Positions 40,099 to 51,240 of a stretch of 64,000 bases of DNA are shown in pieces. The stretch is taken from NCBI GenBank assembly GCA_958450325.1, contig OY288254.1:33861577-33925576 (forward strand). The letters are read 5' to 3'. Positions within the stretch are counted from its first letter, which is position 1, and every line of letters begins with the position of its first letter. A program made the position numbers and the translations under genes. The notes beneath the pieces are model-generated. The model saw only the letters and a program-made list of their open reading frames with translations, was not told the DNA's origin and did not search any database. This stretch comes from Agrostemma githago. Taxonomy: Eukaryota; Streptophyta; Magnoliopsida; Caryophyllales; Caryophyllaceae.

Positions 40099-43000
40099 AG
40101 ATGGGCCACTGAACCTTAAGAGTAGGGTACTGCATAATACGGGACGGAAAAGGGTTTACAGTTGGATTAGGCGGACCCGCTTCGCGGCTCCGTCTAATCC
40201 AACCCTAAATCCTTTTCCTTATTCAAGGTCACTAAACCCGCAAGAAACTGAACCCTAAGAGGGTATTGGTGAACCCTGTCGTGGATGTGATTCAAAGATG
40301 GGGCACTGAACCTTAAGAGTAGGGTACTGCATAAGACGGGACGGAAAAGGGTTTAGGGTTGGATTAGGCGGCGGACCCGCTTCGCGGTTCCGCCTAATCC
40401 AACCCTAAACCCTTTTCCTTATTCAAGGTCACTAAACCCGCAATAAACTGACCCCTAAGAGGGTATTGGTGAACCCTGTCGTGGATGTGATTCAAAGAGT
40501 GGGCACTGAACCTTAAGAGTCGGGTACTGCATAAGACGGGACGGAAAAGGGTTTAGGGTTGAATTTGGCGGACCCGCTACGCGGCTCCGCCTAATACAAC
40601 CCTAAACAATTTTCATTATTCAAGGACTGAAAAGGGTTTAGGGTTGGATTAGGCGGACGCGCTTCGCGGCTCCGCCTAATCCAACCCTAAACCCTTTTCC
40701 TTATTCAAGGTCACTAAACCCGCAACAAACTGAACCCTAAGAGGGTATTGGTGAACCCTGTCGTGGATGTGATTCAAAGATGGGGCACTGAACCTTAAGA
40801 GTAGGGTAATGCATAAGACGGGACGGAAAAGGGTTTAGGGTTGGATTAGGCGGACCCGCTATACGGCTCCGCCTAATCCAACCCTAAACCCTATTCCTTA
40901 TTCATGGTCACTAAACCCGCAACAAACTGAACCCTAAGAAGGAATTGGTGAACCCTGTCGTGGATGTGATTCAAAGATGAGGCACTGAACCTTAAGAGTA
41001 GGGTACTGCATAGGACGGGACGGAAAAGGGTTTAGGGTTGGATTAGGCGGGCCCGCTATGCGGCTCCGCCTAATACAACCCTAAACCTTTTCCTTATTCA
41101 AGGTCACTAAACCCGCAAGAAACTGAACCCTAAGAGGGTATTGGTGAACCCTGTCGTGGATGTGATTCAAAGATGGGGCACTGAACCATAAGAGTAGGGT
41201 ACTGCATAAGACGGGACGGAAAAGGGTTTAGGGTTGGATTAGGCGGACCCGCTTCGCGGCTCCGCCTAATCCAACCCTAAACCCTTTTCCATATTCAAGG
41301 TCACTAAACCCGCAAGAAACTGAACCCTAAGAGGGTATTGGTGAACCCTGTCGTGGATGTGATTCAAAGATGGGGCACTGAACCTTAAGAGTAGGGTACT
41401 GCATAAGACGGGACGGAAAAGGGTTTAGGGTTGGATTAGGCGGACCCGCTTCGCAGCTCCGCCTAATCCAACCCTAAACCCTTTTCCTTATTCAAGGTCA
41501 CTAAACCCGCAACAAACTGAACCCTAAGAGGGTATTGGTGAACCCTATCGTGGATGTGATTCAAAGATGGGGCACTGAACCTTAAGAGTAGGGTACTACA
41601 TAAGACGGGATGGAAAAGGGTTTAGGGTTGGATTAGGCGGACCCGCTTTGCAGCTCCGCCTAATCCAACCCTAAACCCTTTTCCTTATTCATGGTCACTA
41701 AACCCGCAACAAACTGAACCCTAAGAGGGTATTGGTGAACCCTGTCGTGGATGTGATTCAAAGATGGGGCACTGAACCTTAAGAATAGGGTACTGCATAA
41801 GACGGGACGGAAATGGGTTTAGGGTTGGATTAGGCGGACCCGCTACGCGGCTCCGCCTAATACAACCCTAAACCCTTTTCCTTATTCAAGGTCACTAAAC
41901 CCGCAAGAAACTGAACCCTAAGAGGGTATTGGTGAACCCTGTCGTGGATGTGATTCAAAGATGGGCCACTGTACCTTAAGAGTAGGGTACTGCATAATAC
42001 GGGACGGAAAAGGGTTTACAGTTGGATTAGGCGGACCCGCTTCGCGGCTCCGTCTAATCCAACCCTAAATCCTTTTCCTTATTCAAGGTCACTAAACCCG
42101 CAAGAAACTGAACCCTAAGAGGGTATTGGTGAACCCTGTCGTGGATGTGATTCAAAGATGGGGCACTGAACCTTAAGAGTAGGGTACTGCATAAGACGGG
42201 ACGGAAATGGGTTTAGGGTTGGATTAGGCGGACCCGCTACGCGGTTCCGCCTAATACAACCCTAAACCCTTTTCCTTATTCAAGGTCACTAAACCCGCAA
42301 GAAACTGAACCCTAAGAGGGTATTGGTGAACCCTGTCGTGGATGTGATTCAAAGATGGGCCACTGAACCTTAAGAGTAGGGTACTGCATAATACGGGACG
42401 GAAAAGGGTTTACAGTTGGATTAGGCGGACCCGCTTCGCGGCTCCGTCTAATCCAACCCTAAATCCTTTTCCTTATTCAAGGTCACTAAACCCGCAAGAA
42501 ACTGAACCCTAAGAGGGTATTGGTGAACCCTGTCGTGGATGTGATTCAAAGATGGGGCACTGAACCTTAAGAGTAGGGTACTGCATAAGACGGGACGGAA
42601 AAGGGTTTAGGGTTGGATTAGACGGCGGACCCGCTTCGCGGTTCCGCCTAATCCAACCCTAAACCCTTTTCCTTATTCAAGGTCACTAAACCCGCAATAA
42701 ACTGACCCCTAAGAGGGTATTGGTGAACCCTGTCGTGGATGTGATTCAAAGAGTGGGCACTGAACCTTAAGAGTCGGGTACTGCATAAGACGGGACGGAA
42801 AAGGGTTTAGGGTTGAATTTGGCGGACCCGCTACGCGGCTCCGCCTAATACAACCCTAAACAATTTTCATTATTCAAGGACTGAAAAGGGTTTAGGGTTG
42901 GATTAGGCGGACGCGCTTCGCGGCTCCGCCTAATCCAACCCTAAACCCTTTTCCTTATTCAAGGTCACTAAACCCGCAACAAACTGAACCCTAAGAGGGT

Positions 43001-44467
43001 ATTGGTGAACCCTGTCGTGGATGTGATTCAAAGATGGGGCACTGAACCTTAAGAGTAGGGTAATGCATAAGACGGGACGGAAAAGGGTTTAGGGTTGGAT
43101 TAGGCGGACCCGCTATACGGCTCCGCCTAATCCAACCCTAAACCCTATTCCTTATTCATGGTCACTAAACCCGCAACAAACTGAACCCTAAGAAGGAATT
43201 GGTGAACCCTGTCGTGGATGTGATTCAAAGATGAGGCACTGAACCTTAAGAGTAGGGTACTGCATAGGACGGGACGGAAAAGGGTTTAGGGTTGGATTAG
43301 GCGGGCCCGCTATGCGGCTCCGCCTAATACAACCCTAAACCTTTTCCTTATTCAAGGTCACTAAACCCGCAAGAAACTGAACCCTAAGAGGGTATTGGTG
43401 AACCCTGTCGTGGATGTGATTCAAAGATGGGGCACTGAACCTTAAGAGTAGGGTACTGCATAAAACGGGACGGAAAAGGGTTTAGGGTTGGATTAGGCGG
43501 ACCCGCTTCGCGGCTCCGCCTAATCCAACCCTAAACCCTTTTCCTTATTCAAGGTCACTAAACCCGCAAGAAACTGAACCCTAAGAGGGTATTGGTGAAC
43601 CCTGTCGTGGATGTGATTCAAAGATGGGGCACTGAACCTTAAGAGTAGGGTACTGCATAAGACGGGACGGAAAAGGGTTTAGGGTTGGATTAGGCGGACC
43701 CGCTTCGCAGCTCCGCCTAATCCAACCCTAAACCCTTTTCCTTATTCAAGGTCACTAAACCCGCAACAAACTGAACCCTAAGAGGGTATTGGTGAACCCT
43801 ATCGTGGATGTGATTCAAAGATGGGGCACTGAACCTTAAGAGTAGGGTACTACATAAGACGGGATGGAAAAGGGTTTAGGGTTGGATTAGGCGGACCCGC
43901 TTTGCAGCTCCGCCTAATCGAACCCTAAACCCTTTTCCTTATTCATGGTCACTAAACCCGCAACAAACTGAACCCTAAGAGGGTATTGGTGAACCCTGTC
44001 GTGGATGTGATTCAAAGATGGGGCACTGAACCTTAAGAATAGGGTACTGCATAAGACGGGACGGAAATGGGTTTAGGGTTGGATTAGGCGGACCCGCTAC
44101 GCGGCTCCGCCTAATACAACCCTAAACCCTTTTCCTTATTCAAGGTCACTAAACCCGCAAGAAACTGAACCCTAAGAGAGTATTGGTGAACCCTGTCGTG
44201 GATGTGATTCAAAGATGGGCCACTGTACCTTAAGAGTAGGGTACTGCATAATACGGGACGGAAAAGGGTTTACAGTTGGATTAGGCGGACCCGCTTCGCG
44301 GCTCCGTCTAATCCAACCCTAAATCCTTTTCCTTATTCAAGGTCACTAAACCCGCAAGAAACTGAACCCTAAGAGGGTATTGGTGAACCCTGTCGTGGAT
44401 GTGATTCAAAGATGGGGCACTGAACCTTAAGAGTAGGGTACTGCATAAGACGGGACGGAAAAGGGTT
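39960..44467 (+). repeat. 2,254-bp tandem higher-order repeat, two copies
   Basis: GGCGGCGG (40369, 42623), CATAGGACGG (41011, 43265) and ATGGGCCACTGTACC (41961, 44215) are 2,254 bp apart. The unit equals one D1, one 196-bp, nine 197-bp monomers and the GGC insertion. It also holds the CTACATAAGACGGGATGG and CTTTGCAG subtypes. Private changes include TTCCATATTCAAGG (41,290), GACGGCGG (42,621) and CCTAATCGAACCC (43,917). Confidence 0.88.
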
Positions 44468-44617
44468 TAGGGTTGGATTAGGCGGACCCGCTTCGCGGCT
44501 CCGCCTAATCCAACCTTAAACCCTTTTCCTTATTCAAGGTCACTAAACCCGCAATAAACTGACCCCTAAGAGGGTATTGGTGAACCCTGTCGTGGATGTG
44601 ATTCAAAGATGGGGCAC

Positions 44618-44781
44618 TGAACCTTAAGAGTAGGTTAATGCATAAGACGGGACGGAAAAGGGCTCCGCCTAATCCAACCCTAAACCCTATTCCTTATTCA
44701 TGGTCACTAAACCCGCAACAAACTGAACCCTAAGAAGGAATTGGTGAACCCTGTCGTGGATGTGATTCAAAGATGGGGCAC
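44618..44781 (+). repeat. 164-bp monomer with 33-bp hairpin deletion, copy 1
   Basis: GACGGAAAAGGG is joined directly to CTCCGCCTAATCC at 44662/44663. The missing 33 bases run from TTTAGGG through the loop (compare the CTATACGG monomer near 43,110), removing most of the left arm and the loop. GG on both sides of the breakpoints gives 2-bp microhomology. The monomer also carries TAGGTTAATGC, shared by all six copies, so one deletion event was amplified. Confidence 0.92.
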
Positions 44782-46946
44782 TGAACCTTAAGAGTAGGGT
44801 ACTGCATAGGACGGGACGGAAAAGGGTTTAGGGTTGGATTAGGCGGGCCCGCTATGCGGCTCCGCCTAATACAACCCTAAACCTTTTCCTTATTCAAGGT
44901 CACTAAACCCGCAAGAAACTGAACACTAAGAGGGTATTGGTGAACCCTGTCGTGGATGTGATTCAAAGATGGGGCACTGAACCTTAAGAGTAGGGTACTG
45001 CATAAGACGGGACGGAAAAGGGTTTAGGGTTGGATTAGGCGGACCCGCTTCGCGGCTCCGCCTAATCCAACCCTAAACCCTTTTCCTTATTCAAGGTCAC
45101 TAAACCCGCAAGAAACTGAACCCTAAGAGGGTATTGGTGAACCCTGTCGTGGATGTGATTCAAAGATGGGGCACTGAACCTTAAGAGTAGGGTACTGCAT
45201 AAGACGGGACGGAAAAGGGTTTAGGGTTGGATTAGGCGAACCCGCTTCACAGCTCCGCCTAATCCAACCCTAAACCCTTTTCCTTATTCAAGGTCACTAA
45301 ACCCGCAACAAACTGAACCCTAAGAGGGTATTGGTGAACCCTATCGTGGATGTGATTCAAAGATGGGGCACTGAACCTTAAGAGTAGGGTACTACATAAG
45401 ACGGGATGGAAAAGGGTTTAGGGTTGGATTAGGCGGACCCGCTTTGCAGCTCCGCCTAATCCAACCCTAAACCCTTTTCCTTATTCATGGTCACTAAACC
45501 CGCAACAAACTGAACCCTAAGAGGGTATTGGTGAACCCTGTCGTGGATGTGATTCAAAGATGGGGCACTGAACCTTAAGAATAGGGTACTGCATAAGACG
45601 GGACGGAAATGGGTTTAGGGTTGGATTAGGCGGACCCGCTACGCGGCTCCGCCTAATACAACCCTAAACCCTTTTCCTTATTCAAGGTCACTAAACCCGC
45701 AAGAAACTGAACCCTAAGAGAGTATTGGTGAACCCTGTCGTGGATGTGATTCAAAGATGGGCCACTGTACCTTAAGAGTAGGGTACTGCATAATACGGGA
45801 CGGAAAAGGGTTTACAGTTGGATTAGGCGGACCCGCTTCGCGGCTCCGTCTAATCCAACCCTAAATCCTTTTCCTTATTCAAGGTCACTAAACCCGCAAG
45901 AAACTGAACCCTAAGAGGGTATTGGTGAACCCTGTCGTGGATGTGATTCAAAGATGGGGCACTGAACCTTAAGAGTAGGGTACTGCATAAGACGGGACGG
46001 AAAAGGGTTTAGGGTTGGATTAGGCGGACCCGCTTCGCAGCTCCGCCTAATCCAACCCTAAACCCTTTTCCTTATTCAAGGTCACTAAACCCGCAACAAA
46101 CTGAACCCTAAGAGGGTATTGGTGAACCCTATCGTGGATGTGATTCAAAGATGGGGCACTGAACCTTAAGAGTAGGGTACTACATAAGACGGGATGGAAA
46201 AGGGTTTAGGGTTGGATTAGGCGGACCCGCTTTGCAGCTCCGCCTAATCCAACCCTAAACCCTTTTCCTTATTCATGGTCACTAAACCCGCAACAAACTG
46301 AAGCCTAAGAGGGTATTGGTGAACCCTGTCGTGGATGTGATTCAAAGATGGGGCACTGAACCTTAAGAATAGGGTACTGCATAAGACGGGACGGAAATGG
46401 GTTTAGGGTTGGATTAGGCGGACCCGCTACGCGGCTCCGCCTAATACAACCCTAAACCCTTTTCCTTATTCAAGGTCACTAAACCCGCAAGAAACTGAAC
46501 CCTAAGAGAGTATTGGTGAACCCTGTCGTGGATGTGATTCAAAGATGGGCCACTGTACCTTAAGAGTAGGGTACTGCATAATACGGGACGGAAAAGGGTT
46601 TACAGTTGGATTAGGCGGACCCGCTTCGCGGCTCCGTCTAATCCAACCCTAAATCCTTTTCCTTATTCAAGGTCACTAAACCCGCAAGAAACTGAACCCT
46701 AAGAGGGTATTGGTGAACCCTGTCGTGGATGTGATTCAAAGATGGGCACTGAACCTTAAGAGTAGGGTACTGCATAAGACGGGACGGAAAAGGGTTTAGG
46801 GTTGGATTAGGCGGACCCGCTTCGCGGCTCCGCCTAATCCAACCTTAAACCCTTTTCCTTATTCAAGGTCACTAAACCCGCAATAAACTGACCCCTAAGA
46901 GGGTATTGGTGAACCCTGTCGTGGATGTGATTCAAAGATGGGGCAC

Positions 46947-47110
46947 TGAACCTTAAGAGTAGGTTAATGCATAAGACGGGACGGAAAAGGGCTCCGCCTA
47001 ATCCAACCCTAAACCCTATTCCTTATTCATGGTCACTAAACCCGCAACAAACTGAACCCTAAGAAGGAATTGGTGAACCCTGTCGTGGATGTGATTCAAA
47101 GATGGGGCAC
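46947..47110 (+). repeat. 164-bp deletion monomer, copy 2
   Basis: It has the same AAAAGGG/CTCCGCC junction (46991/46992) and TAGGTTAATGC marker as the copy at 44.6 kb, 2,329 bp downstream of it. The right arm is intact, so no long hairpin can form. Confidence 0.92.
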
Positions 47111-48488
47111 TGAACCTTAAGAGTAGGGTACTGCATAGGACGGGACGGAAAAGGGTTTAGGGTTGGATTAGGCGGGCCCGCTATGCGGCTCCGCCTAATA
47201 CAACCCTAAACCTTTTCCTTATTCAAGGTCACTAAACCCGCAAGAAACTGAACCCTAAGAGGGTATTGGTGAACCCTGTCGTGGATGTGATTTAAAGATG
47301 GGGCACTGAACCTTAAGAGTAGGGTACTGCATAAGACGGGACGGAAAAGGGTTTAGGGTTGGATTAGGCGGACCCGCTTCGCGGCTTCGCCTAATCCAAC
47401 CCTAAACCCTTTTCCTTATTTAAGGTCACTAAACCCGCAAGAAACTGAACCCTAAGAGGGTATTGGTGAACCCTGTCGTGGATGTGATTCAAAGATGGGG
47501 CACTGAACCTTAAGAGTAGGGTACTACATAAGACGGGACGGAAAAGGGTTTAGGGTTGGATTAGGCGGACCCGCTTCGCAGCTCCGCCTAATCCAACCCT
47601 AAACCCTTTTCCTTATTCAAGGTCACTAAACCCGCAACAAACTGAACCCTAAGAGGGTATTGGTGAACCCTATCGTGGATGTGATTCAAAGATGGGGCAC
47701 TGAACCTTAAGAGTAGGGTACTACATAAGACGGGATGGAAAAGGGTTTAGGGTTGGATTAGGCGGACCCGCTTTGCAGCTCCGCCTAATCCAACCCTAAA
47801 CCCTTTTCCTTATTCATGGTCACTAAACCCGCAACAAACTGAACCCTAAGAGGGTATTGGTGAACCCTGTCGTGGATGTGATTCAAAGATGGGGCACTGA
47901 ACCTTAAGAATAGGGTACTGCATAAGACGGGACGGAAATGGGTTTAGGGTTGGATTAGGCGGACCCGCTACGCGGCTCCGCCTAATACAACCCTAAACCC
48001 TTTTCCTTATTCAAGGTCACTAAACCCGCAAGAAACTGAACCCTAAGAGAGTATTGGTGAACCCTGTCGTGGATGTGATTCAAAGATGGGCCACTGTACC
48101 TTAAGAGTAGGGTACTGCATAATACGGGACGGAAAAGGGTTTACAGTTGGATTAGGCGGACCCGCTTCGCGGCTCCGTCTAATCCAACCCTAAATCCTTT
48201 TCCTTATTCAAGGTCACTAAACCCGCAAGAAACTGAACCCTAAGAGGGTATTGGTGAACCCTGTCGTGGATGTGATTCAAAGATGGGGCACTGAACCTTA
48301 AGAGTAGGGTACTGCATAAGACGGGACGGAAAAGGGTTTAGGGTTGGATTAGGCGGACCCGCTTCGCGGCTCCGCCTAATCCAACCCTAAACCCTTTTCC
48401 TTATTCAAGGTCACTAAACCCGCAATAAACTGACCCCTAAGAGGGTATTGGTGAACCCTGTCGTGGATGTGATTCAAAGATGGGGCAC

Positions 48489-48652
48489 TGAACCTTAAGA
48501 GTAGGTTAATGCATAAGACGGGACGGAAAAGGGCTCCGCCTAATCCAACCCTAAACCCTATTCCTTATTCATGGTCACTAAACCCGCAACAAACTGAACC
48601 CTAAGAAGGAATTGGTGAACCCTGTCGTGGATGTGATTCAAAGATGGGGCAC
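48489..48652 (+). repeat. 164-bp deletion monomer, copy 3
   Basis: The same 33-bp deletion junction is at 48533/48534, 1,542 bp after copy 2. Flanking monomers are also shared at that offset. Confidence 0.92.
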
Positions 48653-49242
48653 TGAACCTTAAGAGTAGGGTACTGCATAAGACGGGACGGAAAAGGGTTT
48701 AGGGTTGGATTAGGCGGGCCCGCTATGCGGCTCCGCCTAATACAACCCTAAACCTTTTCCTTATTCAAGGTCACTAAACCCGCAAGAAACTGAACCCTAA
48801 GAGGGTATTGGTGAACCCTGTCGTGGATGTGATTTAAAGATGGGGCACTGAACCTTAAGAGTAGGGTACTGCATAAGACGGGACGGAAAAGGGTTTAGGG
48901 TTGGATTAGGCGGACCCGCTTCGCGGCTTCGCCTAATCCAACCCTAAACCCTTTTCCTTATTTAAGGTCACTAAACCCGCAAGAAACTGAACCCTAAGAG
49001 GGTATTGGTGAACCCTGTCGTGGATGTGATTCAAAGATGGGGCACTGAACCTTAAGAATAGGGTACTGCATAAGACGGGACGGAAATGGGTTTAGGGTTG
49101 GATTAGGCGGACCCGCTACGCAGCTCCGCCTAATCCAACCCTAAACCCTTTTCCTTATTCAAGGTCACTAAACCCGCAATAAACTGACCCCTAAGAGGGT
49201 ATTGGTGAACCCTGTCGTGGAGGTGATTCAAAGATGGGGCAC

Positions 49243-49406
49243 TGAACCTTAAGAGTAGGTTAATGCATAAGACGGGACGGAAAAGGGCTCCGCCTAATCC
49301 AACCCTAAACCCTATTCCTTATTCATGGTCACTAAACCCGCAACAAACTGAACCCTAAGAAGGAATTGGTGAACCCTGTCGTGGATGTGATTCAAAGATG
49401 GGGCAC
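49243..49406 (+). repeat. 164-bp deletion monomer, copy 4
   Basis: The same junction is at 49287/49288. The preceding monomer ends GTGGAGGTGATTC rather than GTGGATGTGATTC, a change shared with the copy at 55.6 kb, which suggests those two are closest relatives despite their distance. Confidence 0.9.
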
Positions 49407-49861
49407 TGAACCTTAAGAGTAGGGTACTTCATAAGACGGGACGGAAAAGGGTTTAGGGTTAGATTAGGCGGACCTACTTCGCGGCTCCGCCTAATCCAAC
49501 CCTAAACCCTTTTCCTTATTCATGGTCACTAAACCCGCAACAAACTGAACCCTAAGAGGGTATTGGTGAACCCTGTCGTGGATGTGATTCAAAGATGGGG
49601 CACTGAACGTTAAGAGTAGGGTACTGCATAAGACGGGACGGAAAAAGGGTTTAGGGTTGGATTAGGCGGACCCGCTTCGCGGCTTCGCCTAATCCAACCC
49701 TAAACCCTTTTCCTTATTTAAGGTCACTAAACCCGCAAGAAACTGAACCCTAAGAGGGTATTGGTGAACCCTGTCGTGGATGTGATTCAAAGATAGGGCA
49801 CTAAACCTTAAGAGTAGGGTATTGCATAAGACGGGACGGAAAAGGGTTTAGGGTTGGATTA

Positions 49862-49886
49862 GGCGGAGCCGCGAAGCGGGTCCGCC
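49862..49886 (-). repeat. Inverted hairpin core 1
   Basis: The 25-base core reads GGCGGAGCCGCGAAGCGG and ends GTCCGCC, the exact reverse complement of the usual TTC-loop core; the loop is GAA and the internal mismatch is G-G instead of C-C. The flanking arms are symmetric, so breakpoints may lie anywhere in them. The monomer also carries GATAGGGCACTAAACC and GGGTATTGCAT, shared with the inverted core at 61.67 kb. Confidence 0.93.
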
Positions 49887-51070
49887 TAATCCAACCCTAA
49901 ACCCTTTTCCTTATTCAAGGTCACTAAACCCGCAAGAAACTGAACCCTAAGAGGGTATTGGTGAACCCTGTCGTGGATGTGATTCAAAGATGGGCCACTG
50001 AACCTTAAGAGTAGGGTACTGCATAATACGGGACGGAAAAGGGTTTACAGTTGGATTAGGCGGACCCGCTTCGCGGCTCCGTCTAATCCAACCCTAAATC
50101 CTTTTCCTTATTCAAGGTCACTAAACCCGCAAGAAACTGAACCCTAAGAGGGTATTGGTGAACCCTGTCGTGGATGTGATTCAAAGATGGGGCACTGAAC
50201 CTTAAGAGTAGGGTACTGCATAAGACGGGACGGAAAAGGGTTTAGGGTTGGATTAGGCGGCGGACCCGCTTCGCGGTTCCGCCTAATCCAACCCTAAACC
50301 CTTTTCCTTATTCAAGGTCACTAAACCCGCAATAAACTGACCCCTAAGAGGGTATTGGTGAACCTTGTCGTGGATGTGATTCAAAGAGTGGGCACTGAAC
50401 CTTAAGAGTCGGGTACTGCATAAGACGGGACGGAAAAGGGTTTAGGGTTGAATTTGGCGGACCCGCTACGCGGCTCCGCCTAATACAACCCTAAACAATT
50501 TTCATTATTCAAGGACTGAAAAGGGTTTAGGGTTGGATTAGGCGGACGCGCTTCGCGGCTCCGCCTAATCCAACCCTAAACCCTTTTCCTTATTCAAGGT
50601 CACTAAACCCGCAACAAACTGAACCCTAAGAGGGTATTGGTGAACCCTGTCGTGGATGTGATTCAAAGATGGGGCACTGAACCTTAAGAGTAGGGTAATG
50701 CATAAGACGGGACGGAAAAGGGTTTAGGGTTGGATTAGGCGGACCCGCTATACGGCTCCGCCTAATCCAACCCTAAACCCTATTCCTTATTCATGGTCAC
50801 TAAACCCGCAACAAACTGAACCCTAAGAAGGAATTGGTGAACCCTGTCGTGGATGTGATTCAAAGATGAGGCACTGAACCTTAAGAGTAGGGTACTGCAT
50901 AGGACGGGACGGAAAAGGGTTTAGGGTTGGATTAGGCGGGCCCGCTATGCGGCTCCGCCTAATACAACCCTAAACCTTTTCCTTATTCAAGGTCACTAAA
51001 CCCGCAAGAAACTGAACCCTAAGAGGGTATTGGTGAACCCTGTCGTGGATGTGATTCAAAGATGGGGCAC

Positions 51071-51240
51071 TGAACCTTAAGAGTAGGGTACTGCATAAGA
51101 CGGGACGGAAAAGGGTTTAGGGTTGGATTAGGCGGACCCGCTTCGCGGCTCCGCCTAATCCAACCCTAAACCCTTTTCCTTATTCAAGGTCACTAAACCC
51201 GCAAGAAACTGAACCCTAAGAGGGTATTGGTGAACCCTGT
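51071..51240 (+). repeat. Internal sub-repeat within the monomer
   Basis: Inside one monomer, TGAACCTTAAGAGTAGGGTA at 51071 and TGAACCCTAAGAGGGTATTG at 51210 are clearly related; they differ by one substitution and a 2-base gap before the shared GGTA. A third, shorter match, TGAACCCTG, starts at 51231. ACTAAACCC and ACCCTAAG also resemble CCCTAAA shifted or mutated. The monomer may have been assembled partly from degenerate telomere-like pieces, but this is inference from short matches. Confidence 0.6.
51107..51179. repeat. 73-bp near-perfect palindrome with telomere-like arms (reference copy)
   Basis: Arms of 30 bases pair completely: GGAAAAGGGTTTAGGG plus TTGGATTAGGCGGA on the left against TCCGCCTAATCCAA plus CCCTAAACCCTTTTCC on the right. 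Inside them is one C-C mismatch (51137 and 51149), then CCGC pairing with GCGG, closing on a TTC loop at 51142-51144. Each arm holds one full TTTAGGG unit with flanking GGG and TT. The motif occurs in nearly every monomer, and twice in the 281-282-bp monomers. It could extrude as a cruciform in DNA or fold as a long hairpin in RNA; neither is shown by sequence alone. Confidence 0.95.

Larger units (their letters stand above)
44468..49904 (+). repeat. Composite block marked by 33-bp-deletion monomers (offsets 1,542, 788, 2,329, 754 bp)
   Basis: ATGGGCCACTGTACC at 44215, 45757, 46545 and 48086 gives steps of 1,542, 788 and 1,541. Deletion monomers give 2,329, 1,542 and 754. GATTTAAAG at 47289 and 48831 gives 1,542. 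The 1,542-bp unit is 164 + 196 + 6 x 197; 788 is four monomers; 754 is 164 + 196 + 2 x 197. The 1-bp discrepancy comes from a single-base loss at 46,745 (GATGGGCAC). The block separates two copies of the 2,254-bp unit, so it was amplified between them. Confidence 0.82.

Noticed and set aside
51131..51160. CENP-B box
   Set aside because: The TTCG and CGG elements of the core do not fit the spacing of the CENP-B box motif on either strand.
51107..51179. Intrinsic transcription terminators or bacterial REP elements
   Set aside because: The CG-rich hairpin followed by CCCTTTTCC superficially resembles one, but it recurs in every tandem monomer, has no gene beside it and no proper U-tract, and the array is of eukaryotic satellite type.
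51107..51179. MITE or foldback transposon insertion in each monomer
   Set aside because: I could not find target-site duplications or an empty-site monomer; the deletion monomers have internal breakpoints, not clean excisions. Ancestral derivation from such an element is not excluded.
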